64,000 nucleotides of DNA from Anaerolineales bacterium UBA5797. GTDB taxonomy: Bacteria > Chloroflexota > Anaerolineae > Anaerolineales > Villigracilaceae. This document shows, one piece after another, positions 9,110 through 16,786 of this stretch (positions are counted from its first letter, which is position 1; each line of letters starts with the position of its first letter). The position numbers and the translations under genes were made by a program. The DNA is taken from the NCBI GenBank assembly GCA_002418205.1, contig DIDP01000061.1:1-64000 (forward strand), given 5' to 3'. The notes beneath the pieces were generated by a model. The model had not been told where the DNA came from. It searched no databases and saw only the letters and a list, made by a program, of their open reading frames with translations.

Positions 9110-9622
9110 TCAATTGTCGATCTTTGCCCTGCCGTCCCCGCGGCGAAGCAGCGATCCCTGGAGCAGGATGCCGCCAAAGAACAGGATGATGAAGATGATC
9201 TGTGCACCTTCGGGGAAGAAAGATTCCATAACCAGGGATGCGCCTGCAAAGGATGACAACGTAATGATCGCCCAATCGAAAAGGAAACTGACGAGCGCAA
9301 TCCCGATCAGGCCTCCGAGGATGTAAATGATCCAGGATGAGCCATCAAAGCCGAGCATGCCTGCCAGGACGGAGAGCGCATACCCGCCAGCCAGAAATCC
9401 TGCCACGCCGATGGCAATGGTTTGCAGGAAGACCGCCAGCATGGCAAAGATGAATCCGACGATGATCGCTATGACGATCGTCAGCCACTCCGGTCCCTGC
9501 ATGAATCCGGACATGAATCGAATCCCGGTCACAAATCCCAATGCGCCAATAAACAGCCAGAAGAGTCTCCGCCCGGCGACGAGCAGGGCGACACCCAGGA
9601 TTCCATTGATGAGACCAAGCAT
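9110..9622 (-). CDS. Glycine-rich membrane protein (paralog A)
   Basis: A 170-residue protein made almost entirely of hydrophobic, Gly-rich segments (about six or seven), starting MLGLINGILGVALLVAGRRLFWLFIGA. It matches the general pattern of small DUF4203/TM7S3-like membrane domains, but I cannot confirm a family. It is homologous in layout and motifs (GRRLFWLF versus GRELSFLF, YALSVLAG versus YVLSEIYA) to the product at 10133-10639, with a small hydrolase gene between them. A good ribosome-binding site (CGGAGG) precedes the ATG. Role unknown. Confidence 0.65.
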   Translation of the reverse strand: MLGLINGILGVALLVAGRRLFWLFIGALGFVTGIRFMSGFMQGPEWLTIVIAIIVGFIFAMLAVFLQTIAIGVAGFLAGGYALSVLAGMLGFDGSSWIIYILGGLIGIALVSFLFDWAIITLSSFAGASLVMESFFPEGAQIIFIILFFGGILLQGSLLRRGDGRAKIDN

Positions 9623-9643
9623 GTTTACCTCCGTTTGAACAGT

Positions 9644-10129
9644 CTATTCCAGTATCGCGTTCCAGTCCATTTCATGGAGCGTCTTGTGCAGGCGATGATC
9701 GTCATCGACAACGTAATATGTGATGTTCGTAAACACTTTCTGTGCGATCTCGCGCACCGGCTCCAGCGGCACGATGGCATCCAGCGTCCCGTGGATGATG
9801 ATCGTTGGGACGGAAACAGTTTTACGATCCGGGTTGGAGACGAAGGGGGGAAGCATCAAGGCGGGGGCGAGCAGGACCAGTTTCCGCACTTGATCCGGAT
9901 GCTCGCATGTAAAGATCGCTGCCATCAATCCGCCGAAGGATGAGCCGATCAGCGTCCAGTCATTTTTATCCGCAAGGATGGGGTGGAGCTGACTCATCCG
10001 CTCATCGAAGGAACCTTTGAAGTCCGGTGTGAGCATTCCGGGAAACCACTCGCGGAATTGCCGCGCCTTGCCGCTGTTGCTGTCGCTTTCGAGTCCGTGG
10101 AGATAAATGAGGCGGTTGGTATCCGGCAT
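9644..10129 (-). CDS. Small alpha/beta hydrolase (YqiA/UPF0227-like esterase)
   Basis: A 161-residue alpha/beta hydrolase. Seen: YLHGLESDSNSGKA at the N-terminus (oxyanion region), the nucleophile elbow GSSFGG (Ser around residue 63), IIHGTLDAIVP with the likely catalytic Asp, and a late DDDHRLHK with the His. Size and motifs fit the YqiA/YcfP group of small esterases. A TTG directly after the upstream stop codon is a possible start, but the ATG three bases later is more likely. It sits in a run of four same-strand genes between two paralogous membrane proteins. Substrate unknown. Confidence 0.78.
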   Translation of the reverse strand: MPDTNRLIYLHGLESDSNSGKARQFREWFPGMLTPDFKGSFDERMSQLHPILADKNDWTLIGSSFGGLMAAIFTCEHPDQVRKLVLLAPALMLPPFVSNPDRKTVSVPTIIIHGTLDAIVPLEPVREIAQKVFTNITYYVVDDDHRLHKTLHEMDWNAILE

Positions 10130-10132
10130 CAA

Positions 10133-10639
10133 TTATCTTTCGGAATGTTTCTGCGCCTGGAAAGTGATGACCTGTACCAGCCCGCCAATGAGGAAGAGCG
10201 CGGCGCTTGCCAGTGTTTTGGGAGTTTGGGCAAGAGGCAGAAGACCTGCAATGAAATAGACGCCAACCAGACAGGAGACGATGATCATTGCCCATTCAGT
10301 AAAGATGCCGATGATGAGCGCTCCAAGTACACTGCCCACAATGAACGGCAGAAGTGGGATGGCGAGTACGCCGGGGGCATAGATCTCACTGAGCACATAC
10401 CCACCGACGAGAAAGCCAGTGACATAAAACCCGGCGCGCTCGTTGATAAGAGTGAGGATCGCGGCGACGACCGCAAGCGTAATTAGAAAGGCGGTTTCTG
10501 CCCAGGGAGGCCAACCGCCAGGGAGGAGGGGGACGAGGCGTATGCCAATGAAAAACGCCATGGCGGCTGAGAAGAGAAAACTGAGTTCACGACCCAAAAA
10601 AAGCATGATTGCACCGGCAATGCCACTTACGATCGTCAT
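10133..10639 (-). CDS. Glycine-rich membrane protein (paralog B)
   Basis: A 168-residue polytopic protein with about six or seven hydrophobic segments (IAGAIMLFLGRELSFLFSAA at the start), related to the 170-residue product two genes downstream. Its stop codon abuts the start of the small hydrolase gene, so the genes are probably co-transcribed. An AAAGGAG ribosome-binding site lies 5-6 nt before the ATG. No catalytic or binding motif is visible. The paralog-hydrolase-paralog arrangement suggests an ancient duplication; function unknown. Confidence 0.65.
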   Translation of the reverse strand: MTIVSGIAGAIMLFLGRELSFLFSAAMAFFIGIRLVPLLPGGWPPWAETAFLITLAVVAAILTLINERAGFYVTGFLVGGYVLSEIYAPGVLAIPLLPFIVGSVLGALIIGIFTEWAMIIVSCLVGVYFIAGLLPLAQTPKTLASAALFLIGGLVQVITFQAQKHSER

Positions 10640-10666
10640 GTTTTTCTCCTTTCGTTCACGGTTGCC

Positions 10667-11464
10667 TTATCTTCTTGTGCGCAGGATCTCGCGCAGGCCT
10701 GTCTGAAGCTCGCCCGGTAGTTCGGGCGACATGCGCCTTAATGATACTGCAAGGAGCGGACTTTTTGTTTTCGTCAGTATCTGTTGCAGGAAGAAGATTG
10801 TTTCATCGGGGGAGGCTTTATGGAGCGCAATGATCAATTCCTGCAGATCGAATTGCAGCGCGGCGGGTGACGCCTTGAGGACGGGCTCCACGAGTTCAAA
10901 GACCGGCGGCAGGTTGTCGAATTCGGGCTCGGTGACCAGCGGTACGAGCGCCTGCAAGCCGTTCGACCACATGCGCTGGCGGGCGGGGTGCAGCCATTCC
11001 TTGACCAGTATTATAAACAGATCGGGCGTTTCTTTGCGCAGGCGCGTGAGACTCGTGGTGAGCAGCGCGGCGCGGACGTTTGGGTCGCGCACGGCTTGTG
11101 TCCATGCGGTGAGGCGGGCGAGCAGGCGTTCCTCCTGCGGAGGGATGCGTCCCAAAAGAAATGCGGCAAGCAGCCGGGTTTCCAGCCAGCCTTCGTCCCA
11201 GAGGGCATCGGCAAGTTCGAGCGCCTGGATGGGCTTCTTTTCCGCGAGAGGCGCCAATTCCGTTTCGATCTGGCGAAGGACGACAGGCGGCGTTCGATAT
11301 GTGGGAAGCACCGACGATGGCGCCACGCCTTGACTACGCAATGTGCGGTTGACGTAATAATCCAGCATCTCACGATGCTCACGCAGAAATTCCGCCGGCT
11401 GGTCGAACAGGTCAGCCAGTTGCGCAGATTGCTTTTTGAGGCGGGCAAGGTCAATGGCGGGCAT
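10667..11464 (-). CDS. HEAT-like repeat protein, possible AlkD-type DNA alkylation repair family
   Basis: A soluble, almost all-helical 265-residue protein. Repeated amphipathic helices such as ALELADALWDEGWLETRLLAAFLLGRI and the following RLTAWTQAVRDPNVRAALL resemble the HEAT-like repeats of the AlkC/AlkD DNA-glycosylase family, where the LW..G..E.R.LA pattern is typical. I could not confirm the catalytic Trp/Asp set, so the enzymatic assignment is tentative; a non-enzymatic HEAT protein is the alternative. A palindromic repeat element lies directly upstream, and no ribosome-binding site is evident. Confidence 0.55.
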   Translation of the reverse strand: MPAIDLARLKKQSAQLADLFDQPAEFLREHREMLDYYVNRTLRSQGVAPSSVLPTYRTPPVVLRQIETELAPLAEKKPIQALELADALWDEGWLETRLLAAFLLGRIPPQEERLLARLTAWTQAVRDPNVRAALLTTSLTRLRKETPDLFIILVKEWLHPARQRMWSNGLQALVPLVTEPEFDNLPPVFELVEPVLKASPAALQFDLQELIIALHKASPDETIFFLQQILTKTKSPLLAVSLRRMSPELPGELQTGLREILRTRR

Positions 11465-11473
11465 AAAATCGAG

Positions 11474-11566
11474 TTGTCATTGCGAGGGCGGTGTTGTTCC
11501 GCCCGAAGCAATCTCCTACGAAATGGGGGATTGCTTCGTTGCCCTTCGGGCTCCTCGCAATGACAT
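11474..11566. repeat. Palindromic intergenic repeat, type I
   Basis: Outer arms TGTCATTGCGAGG (11475-11487) and CCTCGCAATGACA (11553-11565) are perfect complements. Inner arms CGAAGCAATCTCC and GGGGATTGCTTCG are also complementary, with one mismatch. The roughly 90-base element fills the gap between proS and the AlkD-like gene and would fold into one long hairpin. Similar TCATTGCGAG...CTCGCAATGA elements are familiar from many bacterial genomes. A second, decayed copy is at 44155-44268. Confidence 0.8.
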
Positions 11567-11571
11567 TGTGA

Positions 11572-13011
11572 TTAATACGCTTTTGCGAAATAGACTTTTC
11601 GTCTGGCAGGTCTGCCGCAGACGATGCAGGTGCCTTCGCCTTCGGGCTGGTTCAATGGGATGTTGCGGGTTGTGGCTTTGGTATCCTGCTTGACCCTGGC
11701 TTCGCATTCGGCAGACTCGCACCAATAGGCGAACGCCCAGCCATCGGCAACGATTTGCTTGAGGTCTTCGTAATCTTTGGGCTCGTGGACGTTGGCATTG
11801 AAGTAGTCGGTGGCGCGCTTGAGGAGGGAGGATTGTACATCGGCGAGGAGCCCGTTCACGGTCGACGCGAGATCCGCCTGTGAGACAAAGGTCTTGCCCT
11901 CCTTGCCGGGCTTGTCGCGGCGGGCAAGCGCGACGGATCCCTTTTCGACATCTTTGGGACCGATCTCCACGCGGAGGGGGACGCCCCGCATCTCCCAATC
12001 GTTGAATTTGAATCCGCTGCTGACGTTATCGCGGTCGTCCATTTTGACGCGGATCCCGGCTTCCTTCAGTTCCAAGAAGACGCGGTCAGCAACATCCATC
12101 ACTTTACCTTTCTCGGCATCGTTCCTGAAGATGGGCACGATGACCGCCTGGATGGGTGCGAGGCGGGGAGGCAGGACCAGGCCCTGATCGTCGCCGTGCA
12201 CCATGATGATCGCGCCGATGATGCGCGAGGAGATCGCCCAGGAGGTGGTCTCAGCGTATTGCAGGGTGTTCCCCCGGTTCAGGAACTGGATGTCGAACGC
12301 CTTGGAGAAGTTCGTGCTGAAATAGTGCGATGTACCGGATTGCAGCGCGCGTTTATCCCACATCATCGCTTCGATGGATGTGGTGGTGTGCGCGCCGGCA
12401 AAGCGTTCGGTCTCGCTCTTGGTGCCTTTGATGACCGGGATGGCAGCTTCCTCGTAGCAAAAACGCTCGTAGATATCGAGGATGCGATACATCTCCTCGA
12501 GGGCTTCCTCGGCGCTGGCGTGGGCGGTATGACCTTCGTGCCAGTAGAACTCGGCGGTGCGCAGGAAGAGTTTGGTGCGCAGTTCCCAGCGCAGCACGGA
12601 GCCCCACTGCACGATCAGGACTGGCAGGTCGCGCCATGATTTGATCCACTTGGCATACATGTGCCCGATGATGGTTTCGGAGGTGGGGCGCACCGCCAGC
12701 TTTTCTTCGAGTTCTTCGCCGCCGCCGTGCGTGACCACTGCCAGTTCGGGCGCGAAGCCTTCAACGTGTTCCTTCTCCTTTTCAAAGAACGAGAGTGGGA
12801 TCAACGTGGGGAATGCCGCGTTGACGTGACCGGTCTTTTTGAATTCGGCATCCAGCCAGGAGGTGATGTTCTCCCATAACGCCCAGCCGTAGGGTTTGAC
12901 GACCATACAGCCGCGCACGGGCGCGTAATCGGCCATATCCGACCGGACGACGAGTTGGTTGTACCATTCTGCAAAATCTTCTGCACGGGTGGGTAATTTT
13001 TCTTCAGCCAT
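11572..13011 (-). CDS. proS: Prolyl-tRNA synthetase, archaeal/eukaryotic type
   Basis: The 479-residue class II synthetase charges tRNA-Pro with proline. It is the short archaeal/eukaryotic form: it lacks the roughly 180-residue editing insertion of E. coli ProRS and has the C-terminal extension ending in FAKAY. Seen: VRPTSETIIGHMYAKWI (motif 2 region), HEGHTAH, IIMVHGDDQGLVLPP (motif 3 region), and a C-terminal zinc-binding arrangement CESAEC...CIVCG. A GAGG ribosome-binding site is 4 nt from the ATG. This form is common in Chloroflexota and some other bacteria. Confidence 0.96.
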   Translation of the reverse strand: MAEEKLPTRAEDFAEWYNQLVVRSDMADYAPVRGCMVVKPYGWALWENITSWLDAEFKKTGHVNAAFPTLIPLSFFEKEKEHVEGFAPELAVVTHGGGEELEEKLAVRPTSETIIGHMYAKWIKSWRDLPVLIVQWGSVLRWELRTKLFLRTAEFYWHEGHTAHASAEEALEEMYRILDIYERFCYEEAAIPVIKGTKSETERFAGAHTTTSIEAMMWDKRALQSGTSHYFSTNFSKAFDIQFLNRGNTLQYAETTSWAISSRIIGAIIMVHGDDQGLVLPPRLAPIQAVIVPIFRNDAEKGKVMDVADRVFLELKEAGIRVKMDDRDNVSSGFKFNDWEMRGVPLRVEIGPKDVEKGSVALARRDKPGKEGKTFVSQADLASTVNGLLADVQSSLLKRATDYFNANVHEPKDYEDLKQIVADGWAFAYWCESAECEARVKQDTKATTRNIPLNQPEGEGTCIVCGRPARRKVYFAKAY

Positions 13012-13079
13012 TTTTCCTCAAATTTGGTTTCAGGTTTAATGTTGTCAGGTTCAAGGTTGTCAGGGTTACGGTTGAACTT

Positions 13080-13625
13080 TTAACCTGCAACCTTCCAACT
13101 TTCCAACTGTTTTACAGCAGTCTGAACATCCGGCGCGAACGACAATAATTCACGTTGATGCGCGGGGGTATATCCATCCAACTTCGTGAAGACCTGATCG
13201 AAAACGGACTGCCAGCCGTCGCCGATCAGGATGAGCGGCCTCCGGTGCAGGGATTCCACGATCATCAGGTTCCAGGTCAGGGCGATCTCGGTCAACGTGC
13301 CGGGGCCTCCGGGGAGGGCGAGCGCCGCGTCGCAGCCTTCGATCAAAGCCTGCAATCGTTCAATGAGCGTTTTCTTGCGCCATTCCTCTTTCACCCAGCG
13401 ATTGGGCGCCACCTTGCGCCAATTTTCGATCTCCTCACACGTCACACCGATGACGTGACCGCCCGCTTCCTGCGCGCCGCGCGAGACCGCCTCCATCGTG
13501 CCGATGTAGCCGCCGGTGAGGACGGTGTGTCCGCGTTGCGCGAGCAGGCGTCCGAGGAGTAAAGCCTCCTCGAAAGCGGATTCGCCTTCCCTGGGTTGTG
13601 AGCCGCCGAATACTGTAATGTTCAT
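13080..13625 (-). CDS. LOG-family Rossmann protein
   Basis: A 181-residue protein of the LOG/TIGR00725-TIGR00730 family (lysine-decarboxylase-like nucleotide-binding fold). Seen: ITVFGGSQPREGE at the N-terminus, TGGYIGTMEAVSRGA, and the family hallmark LPGGPGTLTEI. Some members are cytokinin-activating phosphoribohydrolases; here the substrate is open. I place the start at the ATG at 13625 (MNITVFGG). The reading frame stays open a further 36 codons upstream, but those codons translate the palindromic repeat at 13638-13761 and are not expected to be protein. Confidence 0.85.
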   Translation of the reverse strand: MNITVFGGSQPREGESAFEEALLLGRLLAQRGHTVLTGGYIGTMEAVSRGAQEAGGHVIGVTCEEIENWRKVAPNRWVKEEWRKKTLIERLQALIEGCDAALALPGGPGTLTEIALTWNLMIVESLHRRPLILIGDGWQSVFDQVFTKLDGYTPAHQRELLSFAPDVQTAVKQLESWKVAG

Positions 13626-13637
13626 AACCTTCAAACT

Positions 13638-13761
13638 CCGGTGGTCGAGTAGGCGGTGATTGTTCCGCCGTACCGAGACCCACCGATAACTAAAATAATC
13701 TTGCTTACATTGTGGTCTCGGTACGTCCCGCAAAGAGCGTACGGGACTACTCGACCACCGG
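13638..13761. repeat. Palindromic intergenic repeat, type II
   Basis: Outer arms CCGGTGGTCGAGTAG (13638-13652) and CTACTCGACCACCGG (13747-13761) are perfect complements. Inner arms around GTACCGAGACC and GGTCTCGGTAC also pair. The 124-base element lies between the LOG and MazG-like genes. Half of a similar element is embedded in the type I repeat at 44155-44268. Confidence 0.8.
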
Positions 13762-13762
13762 G

Positions 13763-14065
13763 TTATTTATCCCATTCTCTCTTTTTATTCACTTCGATCT
13801 TCTTCAACACCGCCTGCTCCAGGTCGATGCCTGACACAGACGCCAATTGCAGGAGGTACAAGGTCACATCCGCCAGTTCGCTGCCGAGTTCCTCGCGGTC
13901 CTTGATCTCCTCGGTGAATTGGAAATGCTCCAAAATTTCCGCGGCTTCGATGGCGAGCGAGACCGCCAGGTTGCGCGGTGTCTGCGGACGTTTGCTGTCC
14001 TTTGCGTACCAGCCTTTCGATTCGACAAGGCGGTGCATTTCTTCGGTGAGTCCCTTGATGTCCAT
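13763..14065 (-). CDS. MazG-like nucleotide pyrophosphohydrolase
   Basis: A 100-residue all-alpha NTP pyrophosphatase of the MazG/dCTPase-like type. The metal-binding EXXE...EXXD pattern is visible as LAIEAAEILEHFQF (Glu pair around residues 39-43) and ELGSELADVTLYLL (around 60-75). It would hydrolyse a (d)NTP to NMP plus pyrophosphate, as in nucleotide-pool cleaning. The length is right for single-domain members. It is separated from the LOG gene by a palindromic repeat, and no strong ribosome-binding site is visible. The substrate cannot be read from the sequence. Confidence 0.82.
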   Translation of the reverse strand: MDIKGLTEEMHRLVESKGWYAKDSKRPQTPRNLAVSLAIEAAEILEHFQFTEEIKDREELGSELADVTLYLLQLASVSGIDLEQAVLKKIEVNKKREWDK

Positions 14066-14109
14066 AACGGTATCAACTTTCAGCTTGGGATGATGCGGGC
14101 GCGTCCAAA

Positions 14110-14141
14110 TAAAAAAAACGGCTCGCCAGAGTCTGGGAGCC
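14110..14141 (-). terminator. Orphan intrinsic terminator on minus strand
   Basis: CGGCTC (14118-14123) and GAGCCG (14136-14141) pair, with inner CCAGA/TCTGG, and the minus-strand stem ends in eight T residues (14117-14110). No minus-strand protein gene lies upstream: the next gene, at 14301, is on the plus strand. It may end a short non-coding transcript starting near 14227. Confidence 0.75.
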
Positions 14142-14239
14142 GCAGGTTGACGTGATGAATTGAACCTTATCCAGACCAGGCAGGTTTATGTGTGCTCTCA
14201 GGGGACGGCAACGGGTTCAACATAATAAAATCGATTATA
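14110..14239 (-). ncRNA. Possible small RNA in divergent intergenic region
   Basis: On the minus strand a TATAAT (14239-14234) is followed by about 110 bases with a TTGAACC...GGTTCAA inverted repeat (arms near 14213-14219 and 14160-14166) and then a strong terminator (14141-14110). No reading frame of note is present. CTGAGA and ACCTG...TCTGGATAA segments faintly recall a TPP riboswitch, but its conserved 3' part is missing. Tentative. Confidence 0.35.
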
Positions 14240-14300
14240 CCTGAAAATACATCCGATGGCTGCATCAATTTAGCGGGTAAAATAGAGCAGGAGGTTTGGA

Positions 14301-15371
14301 ATGCCGCCTTTTCTTCAGTTCGTGATCCGCCGTTTTGTGGCGGTTCCGATAACGCTTTTGATCATAACCATGGCATTATACGCGGGGGTGATGTTGACTC
14401 CGCCTGAGGCGCGTGCCGACTTGTACATGCCGAACACCAATCGGGCAATGACGGAGGACCAGATTCGCAGGCTCAAGGAGAATATCATCAAACGGTATCA
14501 CCTGCGGGACCCCTATCCGGTGCAGTACTTGTTTTGGGCGCGGTCCCTTTTCGACGGTACCTGGGGATATAGCCCCTCGTTGAATGATAATGTTCTGCCT
14601 TCCCTCTTGAGACGGACCCCCGCCACTCTCGAACTTGCTTTGTATTCGCTCCTGCTTTTGATCCCATTGGGACTGGTCAGTGGTGTGATGGCTGGCTGGA
14701 AAAAAAGTGGATCGTTCGATAGAGGGTTCCGCTCTCTGGCTTTTCTCAGCACTTCCGTACCGCCGTTCATTCTGGCGATCATTCTTCTTTCGGTCTTTTA
14801 CATTAACCGGAATTGGTTTGCACCCGGAAGGCTCGATCTTGCCTATACTCTTGAATTGTCGGAGGGAGGCTTCAAGGCTTATACGGGAATGATGACGATC
14901 GACGGTTTCCTGAACGGACGGATCGATATTGTGGAAAATGCCTTCCGTCATCTTGTAATGCCGGTTTTCACGCTGAGTATTTATCACTGGGCGACTCTGG
15001 GACGCGTGACGCGGGTATCCATTCTGGGAGAGGAAAGGAAGGAGTATGTGATCGCTGCGAGGGCGCGCGGGGTCATCGAACGCAGGATCGTGTGGAAGCA
15101 CGTTTTCCGCAACACCCTTACCCCATCGCTGACCAGCATGACCCTCTCGGCGACCTCCATTGTGACCGGCGTGTTCGTTTCCGAGATCATTTATAACATC
15201 AACGGGGTATCGGGAGTCATTGTGCGCGCCATGCAGGGTGTGCCCGATGCACCCGCAGCACTCGGTTTTGCGATCTACAGTGTGATCATGGTGCTGCTCC
15301 TGATGTTCGTGCTGGATGTGGCGCAGGCGATCCTCGATCCGCGCGTGCGCGAGGGGGTGTTGAAGACATGA
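14301..15371 (+). CDS. ABC transporter permease, DppB/OppB type
   Basis: A 356-residue inner-membrane permease of the peptide/nickel family. The N-terminal FVIRRFVAVPITLLIITMAL segment is the usual DppB start. The EAA loop that contacts the ATPase is EYVIAARARGVIERRIVWKHV (about residues 248-268), followed by RNTLTPSLT. An AGGAGG ribosome-binding site precedes the ATG. It overlaps the second permease gene by 4 bases. Neither a solute-binding protein nor ATPase genes are found in the flanking genes, so the complete transporter must be assembled from elsewhere. Substrate unknown. Confidence 0.9.
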   Translation: MPPFLQFVIRRFVAVPITLLIITMALYAGVMLTPPEARADLYMPNTNRAMTEDQIRRLKENIIKRYHLRDPYPVQYLFWARSLFDGTWGYSPSLNDNVLPSLLRRTPATLELALYSLLLLIPLGLVSGVMAGWKKSGSFDRGFRSLAFLSTSVPPFILAIILLSVFYINRNWFAPGRLDLAYTLELSEGGFKAYTGMMTIDGFLNGRIDIVENAFRHLVMPVFTLSIYHWATLGRVTRVSILGEERKEYVIAARARGVIERRIVWKHVFRNTLTPSLTSMTLSATSIVTGVFVSEIIYNINGVSGVIVRAMQGVPDAPAALGFAIYSVIMVLLLMFVLDVAQAILDPRVREGVLKT

Positions 15372-16753
15372 GCCGGACACGATTGTTTTTCAGACGCTGG
15401 CAGAACTGGCTGGGGTTTCTCCTCATCCTTTTCTATGCATTCGTTGCGATTGCCGCCCCCTATCTGTCGCCGAACGACCCGAAAAACCCGGGTCCGTTCA
15501 TGCGTGTGGGCAGGGCGTTTGAGTCACGTCCGCTGCCACCAGATGATAAAGCCGTTCTTGGGCTGTTGCCGCGCGGCATCGATGTGTATCACGCGCTGGT
15601 CTGGGGTTCGCGCGATGCGATGCGGTTCGGCCTGATCGTTGCCATGAGCACCGCCCTGTTTGGGATCGTCTATGGCGCGGTCTCAGGCTACGCGGAAGGA
15701 ATAGTAGGCAACACGATGTTGAGGATCGCGGATGCATTCCTGGCATTTCCGCCCATTGCAGGCGTGGTCTTCCTTCAGCAACTTTATATGACGACCGTTT
15801 CCGCGCTGGGAGGATTCGTATACCCCGGCGTGATTTTCTTCTACACGGATGAACCTGTCAATAGACCATTGATCCAGGCTCTGCTCGAGAGCGTCGACCC
15901 TCTTATGTTAAGTTTGATCGCATTTTCCTGGATGCCTTTTGCGCGGTTGGTGCATTCGATCGTGATCACGTTGAAGCAGACCGATTTCATTCAAGCGGCG
16001 CGGGCGCTGGGCGGAAGTCCGCTCTGGATCATCCGCAAGCATATCCTGCGTAATTCCACGGGTCCCGCTGTGGTTCTGGCGGCGCGTGATGTGGGAGGCG
16101 TGGTCCTGTTGCAGGCAACCCTGACATTCATCGGCATTGGCGGAGGTTCGGTCTGGGGTCAGATGCTGGCGGATGGACGCAACTGGATCCTGGGCCCCGG
16201 TGGAAGCCTGCTCACGTATTGGTGGGTCTTCCTGCCGCCCACGCTGGCTGTAACCATATTTGGGGTTGCGTGGAACGTGTTCGGCGACAGTTTGAACGAT
16301 GTTCTGGTCCCCACCGCTCACGTTGATGCCTTTCCGGGGCGTTCCCTTCGAAAAATGAAGAAGCAGAAAAAAGCGGAGCCATTACCGGCGCCTGGCAGTG
16401 ACACCTCCGGCATAATTCCAACGGGCCCAGCTGGATCAACTTCCATTGTCGGAGATCGCGGATCGAAGCAAACGCCGGTTGGTGACTCCAGGTCGAATGG
16501 GTTCGATCCCGTTTTGCGCGCTGCACGCGAAGATCTCGCGCGCGGCGATCTGCCTCGTGCGCTTCACGCCTACAACCATTTGGTCCAGCGCGGCAGGCTG
16601 ATCGATGAAATCCTCCCCGACCTGGCGCAGCTTGTAAAAAAGCATCCTCGCGATCCGCGAGTCTGGCAGACGCTCGGCGACGCGTTGACGCAGGCGGGGG
16701 ATTCGGTCCACGCGGCACAATCGTACGAGCAGGCGCGCAAATATGGGAATTAG
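15368..16753 (+). CDS. ABC transporter permease, DppC/OppC type, with TPR-like tail
   Basis: A 461-residue protein; usual DppC proteins are about 280-320. The N-terminal 320 residues form the permease: FLLILFYAFVAIAAPYLSPNDP at the start and the EAA loop QTDFIQAARALGGSPLWIIRKH around residues 198-219. After a Lys-rich KKQKK patch comes a Gly/Ser/Pro-rich linker, and then about 85 helical residues ending WQTLGDALTQAGDSVHAAQSYEQA, a pattern typical of tetratricopeptide repeats. The tail would lie in the cytoplasm. Translation is coupled to the upstream permease (ATGA). The tail's role is unknown. Confidence 0.88.
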   Translation: MSRTRLFFRRWQNWLGFLLILFYAFVAIAAPYLSPNDPKNPGPFMRVGRAFESRPLPPDDKAVLGLLPRGIDVYHALVWGSRDAMRFGLIVAMSTALFGIVYGAVSGYAEGIVGNTMLRIADAFLAFPPIAGVVFLQQLYMTTVSALGGFVYPGVIFFYTDEPVNRPLIQALLESVDPLMLSLIAFSWMPFARLVHSIVITLKQTDFIQAARALGGSPLWIIRKHILRNSTGPAVVLAARDVGGVVLLQATLTFIGIGGGSVWGQMLADGRNWILGPGGSLLTYWWVFLPPTLAVTIFGVAWNVFGDSLNDVLVPTAHVDAFPGRSLRKMKKQKKAEPLPAPGSDTSGIIPTGPAGSTSIVGDRGSKQTPVGDSRSNGFDPVLRAAREDLARGDLPRALHAYNHLVQRGRLIDEILPDLAQLVKKHPRDPRVWQTLGDALTQAGDSVHAAQSYEQARKYGN

Positions 16754-16786
16754 CCGCTTCATTTGATTTTGGAAGATGATCGAACT

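Noticed and set aside
13012..13079. Imperfect short repeats (GTTGTCAGG-like) between proS and the LOG gene
   Set aside because: A few partial copies in 70 bases; too irregular to call a tandem or CRISPR-like array.
14110..14239. TPP riboswitch
   Set aside because: CTGAGA and CTGGATAA are present on the minus strand, but the conserved GCCAGCG..GGGA 3' part is missing and the gene downstream is not a thiamine gene.
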